Shown one piece after another: positions 25,656-34,624 of a stretch of 64,000 bases of DNA (its first letter is position 1; each line of letters begins with the position of its first letter). The position numbers were made by a program, and so were the translations under genes. Source of the DNA: CAISIP01 sp965278985 (lineage in GTDB: Bacteria; Pseudomonadota; Gammaproteobacteria; Burkholderiales; Burkholderiaceae_C); contig OZ257131.1 of the NCBI GenBank assembly GCA_965278985.1, positions 6,386,001 to 6,450,000 on the forward strand, in the 5' to 3' direction. The notes under the pieces were generated by a model, which was not told the DNA's origin, ran no database searches, and was given only the letters and a program-made list of their open reading frames with translations.

Positions 25656-26102
25656 CTAGCGGCGCAACACGCGCGCACCCGGCCCGCTGCCGTCGATGCG
25701 CACCATGTCCCCTACGCGCAGGTCGGGGTCGACGGGCTGTGTCACGCCGACGGTGACGCCACTCTGCAGGTGCACGAAGATGTGCTGGCCCGCCTGCATC
25801 TGCCCTCCTTCCTGGACCTTGGTACCGGCGTATCCGCCCAGCAGCGTGCCCGCGATGGTGGCGAGGGTGCGGCCATGCCCGCCGCCCACCTGGTGCCCCA
25901 GCAGTCCCCCCGCCACGCCGCCCAGCAGGGCGCCCACGCCGAATTGCTCGTGGGACTGGATCTGGACCGGGTCGATGCGCGAGATCTGGCCCCAGCGGAT
26001 GTCGGATTCGCCCATGGACGCAGCGGGATAGGAGGACGGAGGCGCGGCGCAGCCTATCAAGGCTGCGGCAGCCAGCAAACCGGTGCAGAGGGCTCTCAAC
26101 AT
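25656..26102 (-). CDS. Glycine-zipper 2TM outer-membrane lipoprotein (SlyB/PcpY-like)
   Basis: 148 residues from the ATG at 26102, preceded by AGGAG. Lipobox near residue 18 (ALIGCAAPP). A glycine-zipper two-helix region is clear: GVGALLGGVAGGLLGHQVGG and TIAGTLLGGYAGTKVQEGG. A C-terminal beta domain follows (IFVHLQSGVTVGVTQPVDPD). This class sits in the outer membrane and helps maintain envelope integrity; SlyB-like members respond to PhoP/PmrA-type signals, but I see no such box here. The open frame extends to 26174 without a better start. Confidence 0.88.
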   Translation of the reverse strand: MLRALCTGLLAAAALIGCAAPPSSYPAASMGESDIRWGQISRIDPVQIQSHEQFGVGALLGGVAGGLLGHQVGGGHGRTLATIAGTLLGGYAGTKVQEGGQMQAGQHIFVHLQSGVTVGVTQPVDPDLRVGDMVRIDGSGPGARVLRR

Positions 26103-26253
26103 GCGACATCTCCTGGGTCCATTCATGCGACATTGCACGCATCGATGATCCGCAAGTTGCGTGGGTGTGTCCACACCAAGCGCCTAACCCGGGCGACCGT
26201 GTCAGCTGTCGTGTCGCGTCTGCGCACCGGTGCGCAGGATGGCCCGTTCCCGT

Positions 26254-27120
26254 TCAGGTGGCCTGACCCACTGGAAAATCCGTGGATGCGGAGAGCGCAC
26301 GCCAGGCGCGCGTGTCCGCATCGCGTTCCGCTGCAATGCCGTCCAGCACCTGCAGCGTATCCGTGCCCAGGGGCAGGCGCAGCGGAGGCTGCGCAGCATC
26401 GGCGATGTGCAGCACCGCATCGGCCAGCCGTTGCGGATCACCGGGCTGGTTCAGGCTGATGCGCCGGGCGGCGGCGCGCACCGCACCGGCTGTGGCGGCA
26501 TAGTCCTCCAGGACCTGCGGCGAGGTGGTGAGCGAGTTGCTCTCCAGGAATTCGGTGCGGAAATAACCCGGCTCCACCAGCGTCACGTGGATGCCCAGCG
26601 GCGCGAGTTCGGCATGCAGCGCTTCCGACAAACCCTCCACCGCAAACTTCGTCGAGCAGTAGACACCGAAGCCCGGCCCGGAGCGCAGGCCCCCGACGGA
26701 CGAGAAGTTCAGCACGCGGCCGCTGCGCCGCGCGCGCATGCCGGGCAACACGGCGCGTGTGACATTGAGCAGGCCGAAGACGTTCGTGTCGTAGAGGCGG
26801 CGCACCTCGTCGGCGCTGGCCTCCTCGACCGCGCCCAGCAGGCCGTAGCCGGCGTTGTTGACGAGGATGTCGATGCGGCCGAAGCGCTCCAGTGCGGCCT
26901 GCGCGACGGCCTGGGCCTGCGCTTCGTCGGTGACGTCCAGCGCCAGCGGCAGCAGGCCGGGCGCATCGCCCAGCGGGGCCAGCGAGGCCACGCTGCGCGC
27001 CGTGGCCACGACGGCGTCGCCGCGCTGCAGGGCCACTTGGGCGATGCGCAGGCCGAAGCCGCGCGAGGCGCCGGTGACGAGCCAGACGCGGGGGAAGGAG
27101 GAAGGGTGGACGGTGGCCAT
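26254..27120 (-). CDS. Short-chain dehydrogenase/reductase (SDR family)
   Basis: 288 residues from the ATG at 27120 (AAGGAA upstream). Classical NAD(P)-binding TGASRGFG at 16-23, NNAGYG near 88-93, catalytic Ser141 and Y154xxxK158 (YCSTK). The substrate is unknown. The form resembles the SDRs found beside LysR regulators in many proteobacteria. It is divergent from the LysR gene at 27241 with 120 bp between and an inverted repeat in that gap, so it is the likely target of that regulator. Confidence 0.92.
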   Translation of the reverse strand: MATVHPSSFPRVWLVTGASRGFGLRIAQVALQRGDAVVATARSVASLAPLGDAPGLLPLALDVTDEAQAQAVAQAALERFGRIDILVNNAGYGLLGAVEEASADEVRRLYDTNVFGLLNVTRAVLPGMRARRSGRVLNFSSVGGLRSGPGFGVYCSTKFAVEGLSEALHAELAPLGIHVTLVEPGYFRTEFLESNSLTTSPQVLEDYAATAGAVRAAARRISLNQPGDPQRLADAVLHIADAAQPPLRLPLGTDTLQVLDGIAAERDADTRAWRALSASTDFPVGQAT

Positions 27121-27189
27121 GGCATGTTCCTTTCGGTGATTGCGGGAGGGAATGGGGTGCACTGTAGGCAGTCCATTGCATGCGTACTA

Positions 27190-27203
27190 GCCCATAATTG
27201 GGC
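27190..27203. promoter_or_regulatory. Candidate operator between the divergent SDR and LysR genes
   Basis: GCCCA-TAAT-TGGGC is a perfect 5-bp inverted repeat 38 bp before the LysR ATG and 70 bp before the SDR ATG. It does not show the T-N11-A core cleanly but has the dyad symmetry usual for LysR-type sites. Its first arm overlaps CATAAT, a possible -10. Confidence 0.4.
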
Positions 27204-27240
27204 GTTTCATAAGCAAGCGAAATTTGCCAATGGAGTCCGC

Positions 27241-28233
27241 ATGGCCATCAACGAAATGCGTGCCATCAGCACCTTTGCCGAGGCGGCCGCGCTGGGCAGC
27301 CTGCGCCGCGCGGCGGCCAGCCAGGGCATCACGCCGCAGGCCGCCAGCGCGGCACTGGTCCAGCTGGAGCAGCACCTGGGTGTGCGCCTGTTCCACCGCA
27401 CCACGCGGCGCCTGGCGCTGACGCAGGACGGACAGCGCTTCCTGGAGTCCGCGCGGCCCGGCCTGGAGGCCCTGCGCAGTGCGATCCGCCAGGCGCGCCA
27501 GGGCCGCGAAGAGATGGCCGGCCCGCTGCGCATCGCCGCACCACGCGCCTCGATGCTGGAGCTGCTGTGGCCGGTGCTGGAAGAGTTCTGCCGCCAGTAC
27601 CCGGAGGTGGAGCCCGATGTGCAGCTCGACGACCGCATCGCGAACTGGGTGGAGGACCGCATCGACATCGGATTCCGCGTGGGCCGCCCGCCCGCGGACG
27701 GCCTGATCGCGCGGCGGCTGTGCGCGATGCAGATGGTGGTGTGCGCCGCGCCGGCCTACCTGGAGCGCCACGGCATGCCCGAGAGCATCGCGGCGCTGGC
27801 GGGCCACCGGCTCAGCGCCTTCCGCCATCCCACGCAGGGCCGGCTCATGCCGTGGGAGCTGCGGGTGGGCGAGGAGATCGTGGCGCATCCCGTGGCGCCC
27901 GCGCTGGTCACCAACGATGTGGACCTGGAGGCCCGTGCGGTGCTGGCGGGCCAGGTCATCGGCCAGCTGCTGGGCGTGACGGCCGCAGCGCACCTGCGCG
28001 ACGGCCGGCTGGTGCCGCTGTTGACCGCGCATGCGTGCGACCACCTGGGCATGTACGCCTACTACGGCAACCGCAGCGCGCAGCCCGCGCGGGCACGGGC
28101 TTTCCTCGACCTCGTGGCGGAGCGGCTGGCCGGCAGTCCTGCCCTGGGGCTGACGGCGAAGGAGCTCGATGCAGCCCAGGCGCGTTGGCGCAGGAAGGCG
28201 CGCGGGAAGTCCCGCGCGCGGGCGCCGGCGTAG
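27241..28233 (+). CDS. LysR-family transcriptional regulator
   Basis: 330 residues. N-terminal winged helix: MRAISTFAEAAALGSLRRAA, ASQGITPQAASAALVQLEQH, LFHRTTRRLALTQDG. The C-terminal substrate-binding domain begins GPLRIAAPRASMLELLWPVL; it contains WVEDRIDIGFRVGRPPADGL, a pattern common in regulators controlling a neighbouring SDR. It starts divergently from the SDR gene. The extreme C-terminus is Lys/Arg-rich; its DNA folds into a GC hairpin (28198-28219) without a T tract. Confidence 0.93.
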   Translation: MAINEMRAISTFAEAAALGSLRRAAASQGITPQAASAALVQLEQHLGVRLFHRTTRRLALTQDGQRFLESARPGLEALRSAIRQARQGREEMAGPLRIAAPRASMLELLWPVLEEFCRQYPEVEPDVQLDDRIANWVEDRIDIGFRVGRPPADGLIARRLCAMQMVVCAAPAYLERHGMPESIAALAGHRLSAFRHPTQGRLMPWELRVGEEIVAHPVAPALVTNDVDLEARAVLAGQVIGQLLGVTAAAHLRDGRLVPLLTAHACDHLGMYAYYGNRSAQPARARAFLDLVAERLAGSPALGLTAKELDAAQARWRRKARGKSRARAPA

Positions 28234-28293
28234 CGACGCTGGCACGGGCGGCCCCGCGCCTGCATGGACGCCGCCGCCGATCCCAGAGCGCGC

Positions 28294-29649
28294 TCAACCC
28301 TTGGTCGGTATCTCCGCCGCGGTCTGGAACTGCACCCGCACGCGCAACCCACCCAGTGCCGGCGCGTCGTCCAGCTGGATGTCCGCCTGGTGCCGCTCTG
28401 CGATGGCGCGCACGATGGACAGGCCCAGGCCGCTGCCCGTGGCCTGCGCATCGCTGCCGCGCACGAAGCGCTCGAAGACCTGGCCGCGTTCGTCCGCCGG
28501 AATGCCCGGGCCGGAGTCCTCGACCACCAGGCTGGGGCCCTGTGGCGTGTTGTCGATGGACACATCCACCTGGCCGCCCACGGGGGTGTATTTCAGCGCG
28601 TTCTCCAGCAGGTTGCGCAGCAGGATGCGCAGCGCATCCGCGTCGCCGTACACGCTGGCCGGCGTGTTGTGGGACACGCCCAGGTCGATGCCGCGCTCCT
28701 GCGCCAGCGGCAGCATCTCCTCCACGGCCTGCTGCACCACCTCCGGCAAGGCGACCTGCACCGCGCTGGCGGCTTTGGGCTCGCCCTGCGATTCCTGGCG
28801 CGCCAACACCAGCATCTGCTGCAGCAGGCGGATGGCGCGGTCCATGCCCTGGTGCAGGCGCGCGATGGCCTGCGCACGGGCCTCGGGCTGCAGCGGTCGC
28901 TCCAGGGCCTGCACCTGCAGCTTGAGGGCCGTGAGCGGTGAGCGCAGCTCGTGTGCCGCATTCGCCACGAAGGCGCGCTGCGCATCGTAGGCCTGGTGCA
29001 GCCGCCCGAACAGCAGGTTGATCTCCTGCACCAGCGGGCGCACCTCCTCGGGCAGCGTGTCAGCGGGCAGGGGGGCCAGGTCGTCCATCATGCGCGTGGC
29101 CACCTGCGCGCGCGTGCGCTCCAGCGGGGCCAGCGAATGGCGGATCACCCACCACAGCAGCAGCATCAGCAGCGGGCCCATCACGGCCATGGGCAGCATC
29201 GCGCGCAGAGCCAGCGAACGTGCACGGTCCTCGCGTGCGCGCATGTCCTGCGCGATCTGGATGGTCTGGTGCGGCGTCTGCAGCGAGTAGACGCGGTAGC
29301 GCGTTCCGCCTTGCCCCTGTTCTGAGAAGCCCAGCACCGCACGCGGCGGCAGCGCGTAGCGGTTGGACTGGAAGATCTGGGTACCGTCGGAGGCCCAGAT
29401 CTGGACCACGTAGTCCACGCCCTCGTGTGCATCGGCGTCCAGGCGCGGCACGGGCAGCGGCAGTCCGCCGCGCAGCAGGAAGGCCATCTGCTGCAGCTGG
29501 TAGTCGAACATCGCATCGGCCTGCTGCAGGGCGCTGCGGTAGGCCGAGGAGGCCTGCAACAGCGCCGCCAGCACGATGGCGCTCATCACCCAGGCCATCA
29601 GCCGCCGGCGCAGGGAGTGGGGACGTGGCGTGCCGGTGGGGTTGTTCAT
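28294..29649 (-). CDS. Two-component sensor histidine kinase (QseC/PmrB-like)
   Basis: 451 residues from the ATG at 29649. Two membrane segments (about 17-36 and 150-169) flank a periplasmic domain of about 115 residues. A HAMP-like linker follows, then the H-box with H233 (FVANAAHELRSPLTALKLQV), N-box (LLENALKYTPVGG), G1 (VVEDSGPGIPADE) and GLGLSIVRAIAERH. The start overlaps the response regulator gene by 4 nt (ATGA). The upstream frame (to 29844) is antisense-like and not used. Ligand unknown; the class senses cations, low pH, antimicrobial peptides or catecholamine-like signals. Confidence 0.93.
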   Translation of the reverse strand: MNNPTGTPRPHSLRRRLMAWVMSAIVLAALLQASSAYRSALQQADAMFDYQLQQMAFLLRGGLPLPVPRLDADAHEGVDYVVQIWASDGTQIFQSNRYALPPRAVLGFSEQGQGGTRYRVYSLQTPHQTIQIAQDMRAREDRARSLALRAMLPMAVMGPLLMLLLWWVIRHSLAPLERTRAQVATRMMDDLAPLPADTLPEEVRPLVQEINLLFGRLHQAYDAQRAFVANAAHELRSPLTALKLQVQALERPLQPEARAQAIARLHQGMDRAIRLLQQMLVLARQESQGEPKAASAVQVALPEVVQQAVEEMLPLAQERGIDLGVSHNTPASVYGDADALRILLRNLLENALKYTPVGGQVDVSIDNTPQGPSLVVEDSGPGIPADERGQVFERFVRGSDAQATGSGLGLSIVRAIAERHQADIQLDDAPALGGLRVRVQFQTAAEIPTKG

Positions 29650-30323
29650 GCCCGCGGTATCAGGTAGCCCAGACCCCGCACGGTCTGGATCACGCCGGGG
29701 CCGAGTTTCTTGCGCAGGCCGTGGATGTACACCTCCACGGCATTGCTGCTGACATCGTCCTTCCAGCTGTAGAGCTTTTCCTCGATCTGGGCGCGTGAGT
29801 ACAACACGCCGGGACGCGACAGCAGCACCTCGAACACGGCCCATTCGCGGGCTGACAGGACGATGGCGGTAGGCTCGGCGCCATCGGAGGCGGCACGGGT
29901 GATCTCGTGGGTGTTGGTGTTGATGCGCAGGCCGTGCAGCTCGACCACCGTCTCGGCACGCCCCGCGCTGCGGCGGATCAGGGCGCGGATGCGGGCCAGC
30001 AGTTCGTCGAGTTCGTAGGGCTTGAGCACGTAGTCGTCGGCCCCCGCGTCCAGCCCGGCGATGCGGTCGCCCACCGCATCGCGGGCCGTGACCACCAGAA
30101 CGGGCGTGCTGTCGTGCCGCGCGCGCAGGTTTTTCAGCACCTCCAGCCCGTCCCGCTTGGGCAGGCCCAGGTCGAGCAGCACCAGGTCGTAATGCTGGCT
30201 CTTCAGCGCCGTCTCGGCCATCACGCCATCGCGCACCCAGTCCACGGCGAAGTGTTCGGCCCGCAACACGTCGAGCACGGTCTCGCCGATCATCATGTCG
30301 TCTTCCACCAGCAGCAGCCGCAC
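29646..30323 (-). CDS. OmpR-family response regulator (QseB/PmrA-like)
   Basis: 225 residues. Receiver domain with the phospho-acceptor D51 (DLVLLDLGLPKRDGL), acidic D8/D9, and Lys of LKPYELDELL. C-terminal winged helix (LSAREWAVFEVLLSRPGVLY, NAVEVYIHGLRKKLG, IQTVRGLGYL). The start is a GTG at 30323 with a strong AAGGAGG before it. A direct repeat CTTAGT-N5-CTTAAG lies 70 bp upstream, matching the box layout of PmrA/QseB-type regulators, so autoregulation is likely. A GACAAT at 30372-30367 (minus) may be the -10. Confidence 0.93.
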   Translation of the reverse strand: MRLLLVEDDMMIGETVLDVLRAEHFAVDWVRDGVMAETALKSQHYDLVLLDLGLPKRDGLEVLKNLRARHDSTPVLVVTARDAVGDRIAGLDAGADDYVLKPYELDELLARIRALIRRSAGRAETVVELHGLRINTNTHEITRAASDGAEPTAIVLSAREWAVFEVLLSRPGVLYSRAQIEEKLYSWKDDVSSNAVEVYIHGLRKKLGPGVIQTVRGLGYLIPRA

Positions 30324-30392
30324 GCAGTGCCTCCTTCGTCCACGGGGCCGTGGGGCCCGGTGCGGGATTGTCGCGCGGTGGGGCGGCGGGAG

Positions 30393-30409
30393 CTTAGTGC
30401 GGACTTAAG
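30393..30409. promoter_or_regulatory. PmrA/QseB-type box upstream of the response regulator gene
   Basis: CTTAGT-GCGGA-CTTAAG: two hexamers, 5-bp spacing. It ends about 20 nt before a minus-strand GACAAT that may be the -10, so the inner half-site sits near -35, as at activated promoters of this family. Near-identical copy at 22520-22536. Confidence 0.55.
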
Positions 30410-30442
30410 GGGCCGCGCGGCCGGCCGCCCGGTCCAGCGGGA

Positions 30443-31060
30443 TCAGGGCTCGACGCCGACCAGTTCTGCCAGCTGCTCCGTGGTCATCGAGCCGCCGCGC
30501 ATCACCGTCTGGTTGGTGCGCACGTTGTGGGCAAAGATGTAGGGCACGGATTCCAGCGAGAAGGCATTGAACAGCGCCGTGTTCGACTTCACGGCGGCCG
30601 TGGCGTCATCGGGGATGCTCGACGCTGCCGAGACACCGCCGCTGCGCGCGAGCAACGACTTTTCGTGCTCCGCCATGGTCGTGGCCGGGTCCTTGGAGGA
30701 CAGGATGGTGGCGCCTTGCGGGCCGCTGGACGCGTTGAGCAGGCTCACCGGCATCCACACGAACTTGAGCTTGCGCTGCAGCGGGATCGAGGCTTCCCAC
30801 AGGTGGCCGCAGTGCGGGCACTGGGGGTCGAAGAAGATGTAGACCGGATTGGCCGCCATCATCGAGCCCACGGTGAAGCCCTTGCCTTCGGCGGCGACGA
30901 TTTCCAGGGTGGGCGTGCGCTTGCCTGCGGGCGCCGCCGGGGCCGCGGTGCTGGCAGTGGCTTCGGGCTCCTTGGAGCAGCCGGCCAGCGCCAGCAGAGA
31001 GGCAGCCGGCACGGCGGCCAGGAGGGTTCGGCGAGAAAGGTGCACGCGGGAGCTTTGCAT
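30443..31060 (-). CDS. DsbG/DsbC-like thiol:disulfide protein, short form, predicted lipoprotein
   Basis: 205 residues. The N-terminus has SRRTLLAAVP, a Tat-like twin arginine, and lipobox LALAGC (Cys28), so it is probably a membrane-anchored periplasmic protein. Thioredoxin-fold active site CPHC at 81-84 in FFDPQCPHCGHLWEASIPL; the cis-Pro region reads ESVPYIFAH. It resembles DsbG's catalytic domain, but residues 29-70 are too short for the usual N-terminal dimerisation domain, so it may act as a monomer. It lies between the two-component pair and argH. Whether it is an isomerase or an oxidase is open. Confidence 0.85.
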   Translation of the reverse strand: MQSSRVHLSRRTLLAAVPAASLLALAGCSKEPEATASTAAPAAPAGKRTPTLEIVAAEGKGFTVGSMMAANPVYIFFDPQCPHCGHLWEASIPLQRKLKFVWMPVSLLNASSGPQGATILSSKDPATTMAEHEKSLLARSGGVSAASSIPDDATAAVKSNTALFNAFSLESVPYIFAHNVRTNQTVMRGGSMTTEQLAELVGVEP

Positions 31061-31120
31061 GGAAATCGGTCGTGAAGTGGAAGGGAGTCTGCTGTATGGA
31101 GACGGGTTCGTGCTGGAAGT

Positions 31121-32542
<1,422 letters not shown>

Positions 32543-32623
32543 GGAGAGGGCCGTGGGGGGCGGTGGCTGCGCGCTGCGGGCGCGGGGATCACCAATAATC
32601 GGGCGACAGGACCCGACGCGCGG

Positions 32624-33670
32624 ATGAAAGATACCGAAATTTTATCGACCTTTCAGGAGCTGGAGCCGGAGCAGCCGGCCCCGGTGCCCGCGCGCGCGCT
32701 GGTCTTCGATGCCTGCCAGGTAGGGCTGGTACTGCGCACCGTGCTCTTCGTGGAGCTGGTGGTGGCCATCGGCGCGATGTTCGTCGCGGTCGACCCCTTG
32801 CAGTGGCTGCTGCGGTTGTCGGTGTGGACGGGGGCGGTGCTGCCCGCCACGTTGCTGTGGCTGATCGTTGCCTGCAGCCTCAAGACCCTCCTGGCGCGGC
32901 TGGACCGGCCCTGGCAGTACACGGCGGGTGTCGCCCTGGGTGCCCTGGCTGGACTCTACGGTTGCGCCATGCTGGTGATGGTCGACCTGCTGGGCGTGGG
33001 CGAGCAGCCTCCCTGGGTGGCCTGTGCCTTCACGGGCGCAGCGCTGGCGGCGGTGCTGGTGATGGCCCTGGTGCTGCGGGCACGCGGCCGGGCCCCGGCC
33101 GCCACCACTGCCCGCCTGAGCGAGTTGCAGGCGCGCATCCGGCCGCATTTCCTCTTCAACACCCTGAACAGCGCGATCGCGCTCGTGCGGGCCGAGCCGG
33201 CCAAGGCCGAGACCCTTCTGGAGGACCTGAGCGACCTGTTCCGCCATGCGCTGGTGGACCAGGGGGAGTCCGTGACGCTGGCGCAGGAGGTGCTGCTGGC
33301 CGAGCGGTACCTGGCCATCGAGCAGGTGCGCTTCGGCGAGCGGCTGCAGCTGGAATGGTCCCTGGACCCCGCGGCGGGGCCGGCGCGCCTGCCGCCCCTG
33401 CTGTTGCAGCCGTTGGTGGAAAACGCCGTGCGCCATGGCGTGGAGCCCAGCGAAACGGGCGCTACCGTGCGGGTGTCCACGCGCCGCAAGGGTTCGATGG
33501 TCGTGGTCAAGGTGACCAACACCGTGCCGGCGGGCAGCGGCGAGCCCGGCCACGGCGTGGCGCTGGACAATGTGCGGGACCGCCTGCGCCTGTTGCACGA
33601 CGTGCAGGCGAAATTCCGCTGCGGGCTGGTCGATGGGGTCTACCAGGTGCGCATGGAGCTTCCGTTGTAG
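32624..33670 (+). CDS. algZ: LytS/AlgZ-type membrane sensor histidine kinase
   Basis: 348 residues from the ATG at 32624. About four membrane segments (about 30-160) lie before a HisKA-7TM/LytS-type kinase core with the phospho-accepting H175 in RIRPHFLFNTLNSAIALVRA. The ATP-binding part is short: LLLQPLVENAVRHGVEP and ALDNVRDRLRLLHD. Upstream in-frame codons lack a ribosome site. The partner regulator follows after 100 nt. AlgZ (FimS) and AlgR control alginate and type IV pili in Pseudomonas; here the name reflects homology and the argH-algZ-algR-hemC neighbourhood, not a proven role. Confidence 0.88.
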   Translation: MKDTEILSTFQELEPEQPAPVPARALVFDACQVGLVLRTVLFVELVVAIGAMFVAVDPLQWLLRLSVWTGAVLPATLLWLIVACSLKTLLARLDRPWQYTAGVALGALAGLYGCAMLVMVDLLGVGEQPPWVACAFTGAALAAVLVMALVLRARGRAPAATTARLSELQARIRPHFLFNTLNSAIALVRAEPAKAETLLEDLSDLFRHALVDQGESVTLAQEVLLAERYLAIEQVRFGERLQLEWSLDPAAGPARLPPLLLQPLVENAVRHGVEPSETGATVRVSTRRKGSMVVVKVTNTVPAGSGEPGHGVALDNVRDRLRLLHDVQAKFRCGLVDGVYQVRMELPL

Positions 33671-33770
33671 GAAGATCGGGGTGTTGCCGCAAGCGGGTGC
33701 AGACAAACACGCGGGGCAGTGGGGAGCGGGACCACCGGGGGGTGGATGGCAGTCGACGCGGGGGGTAGCC

Positions 33771-34598
33771 ATGGGTGAATCGCACAGGCCGCACGCCGGA
33801 CATGCGGCGCATGCAGCCAATACGGCGCATACGGCGCACACGGCGCACAAGCCACTGGTGGCGTTGATCGTGGACGACGAGGCGCTCGCGCGCCAGCGCC
33901 TGCGCACGCTGCTGGACGAGTGCACAGCGCCCGTCGTGACGGTGCTGGACGACGTGGCGAACGCCGCGCGGGCGCAGGCCGTGCTGGCGCACCAGGCGGT
34001 GGACGTGGTGTTCCTCGACGTCCACATGCCCGGCATGGACGGCCTGTCGCTGGCGACGATCCTGCGCGCCCTGCAGCCCGCGCCGGCCATCGTGTTCGTC
34101 ACCGCCCACAGCCAGCATGCCGCCCAGGCCTTCGACCTGGACGTGGTGGACTACCTGACCAAGCCCGTGCGGCTGTCGCGGCTCATGGTGGCCCTGCAGA
34201 AGGTGCAGCGCCAGCGCCAGCCCCTGCCACCGGCGTCGGCCCTCGCGGCTCCCGAAGGTTTCCTGACCATCGTCGACCGGGGGCGGGTGGAAAGGGTGCC
34301 GATCCACGAGGTGGTCTACCTCAAGGCCGAACTCAAGTACATCACCGTGCGCACGACGGGGCGCAGCTACATCCTGGACGCCTCGCTGAGTGAACTGGAG
34401 CAGCGCCACCAGCCGCACTTTTTGCGCGTGCACCGCAACGCCCTCGTGGCGCGGCGCCTCGTGCGCGCGCTGGAGAAGCACTTCGACGAGGAAGAAGGCG
34501 AAGGCTGGGCCTTGCGCCTGCAGGGCGTGGACGAGCCGGTGGCGATCTCGCGGCGGCAGCTGCCGGCGGTGCGGGAGTTGCTGTCGGCGGGAGCCTGA
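33771..34598 (+). CDS. algR: LytTR-type response regulator (AlgR-like) with a His-repeat N-terminus
   Basis: 275 residues from the ATG at 33771. Receiver domain (ALIVDDEALARQRLRTLLDE; phospho-acceptor D83 in FLDVHMPGMDG) and a C-terminal LytTR DNA-binding domain (FLTIVDRGRVERVPIHEVVY, LKAELKYITVRTTGRSYILD, HFLRVHRNALVARRLV). The first 27 residues carry His at 5, 8, 11, 14, 20, 23 and 26, that is every third residue with Asn at 17 filling the one gap; the DNA is a 9-nt repeat. Such a tail could bind metal. A GTG at 33858 would remove it and give the usual ~246-residue AlgR, but has no ribosome site, whereas a G-rich stretch precedes the ATG. Confidence 0.88.
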   Translation: MGESHRPHAGHAAHAANTAHTAHTAHKPLVALIVDDEALARQRLRTLLDECTAPVVTVLDDVANAARAQAVLAHQAVDVVFLDVHMPGMDGLSLATILRALQPAPAIVFVTAHSQHAAQAFDLDVVDYLTKPVRLSRLMVALQKVQRQRQPLPPASALAAPEGFLTIVDRGRVERVPIHEVVYLKAELKYITVRTTGRSYILDASLSELEQRHQPHFLRVHRNALVARRLVRALEKHFDEEEGEGWALRLQGVDEPVAISRRQLPAVRELLSAGA

Positions 34599-34624
34599 CG
34601 GCGGGAGACTGAAGCCCTGCGCCT

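Noticed and set aside
28198..28219. A 9-bp GC hairpin GCGCGCGGG/CCCGCGCGC at the 3' end of the LysR gene as a terminator
   Set aside because: It lies inside the coding sequence and has no T tract; probably chance in GC-rich DNA.
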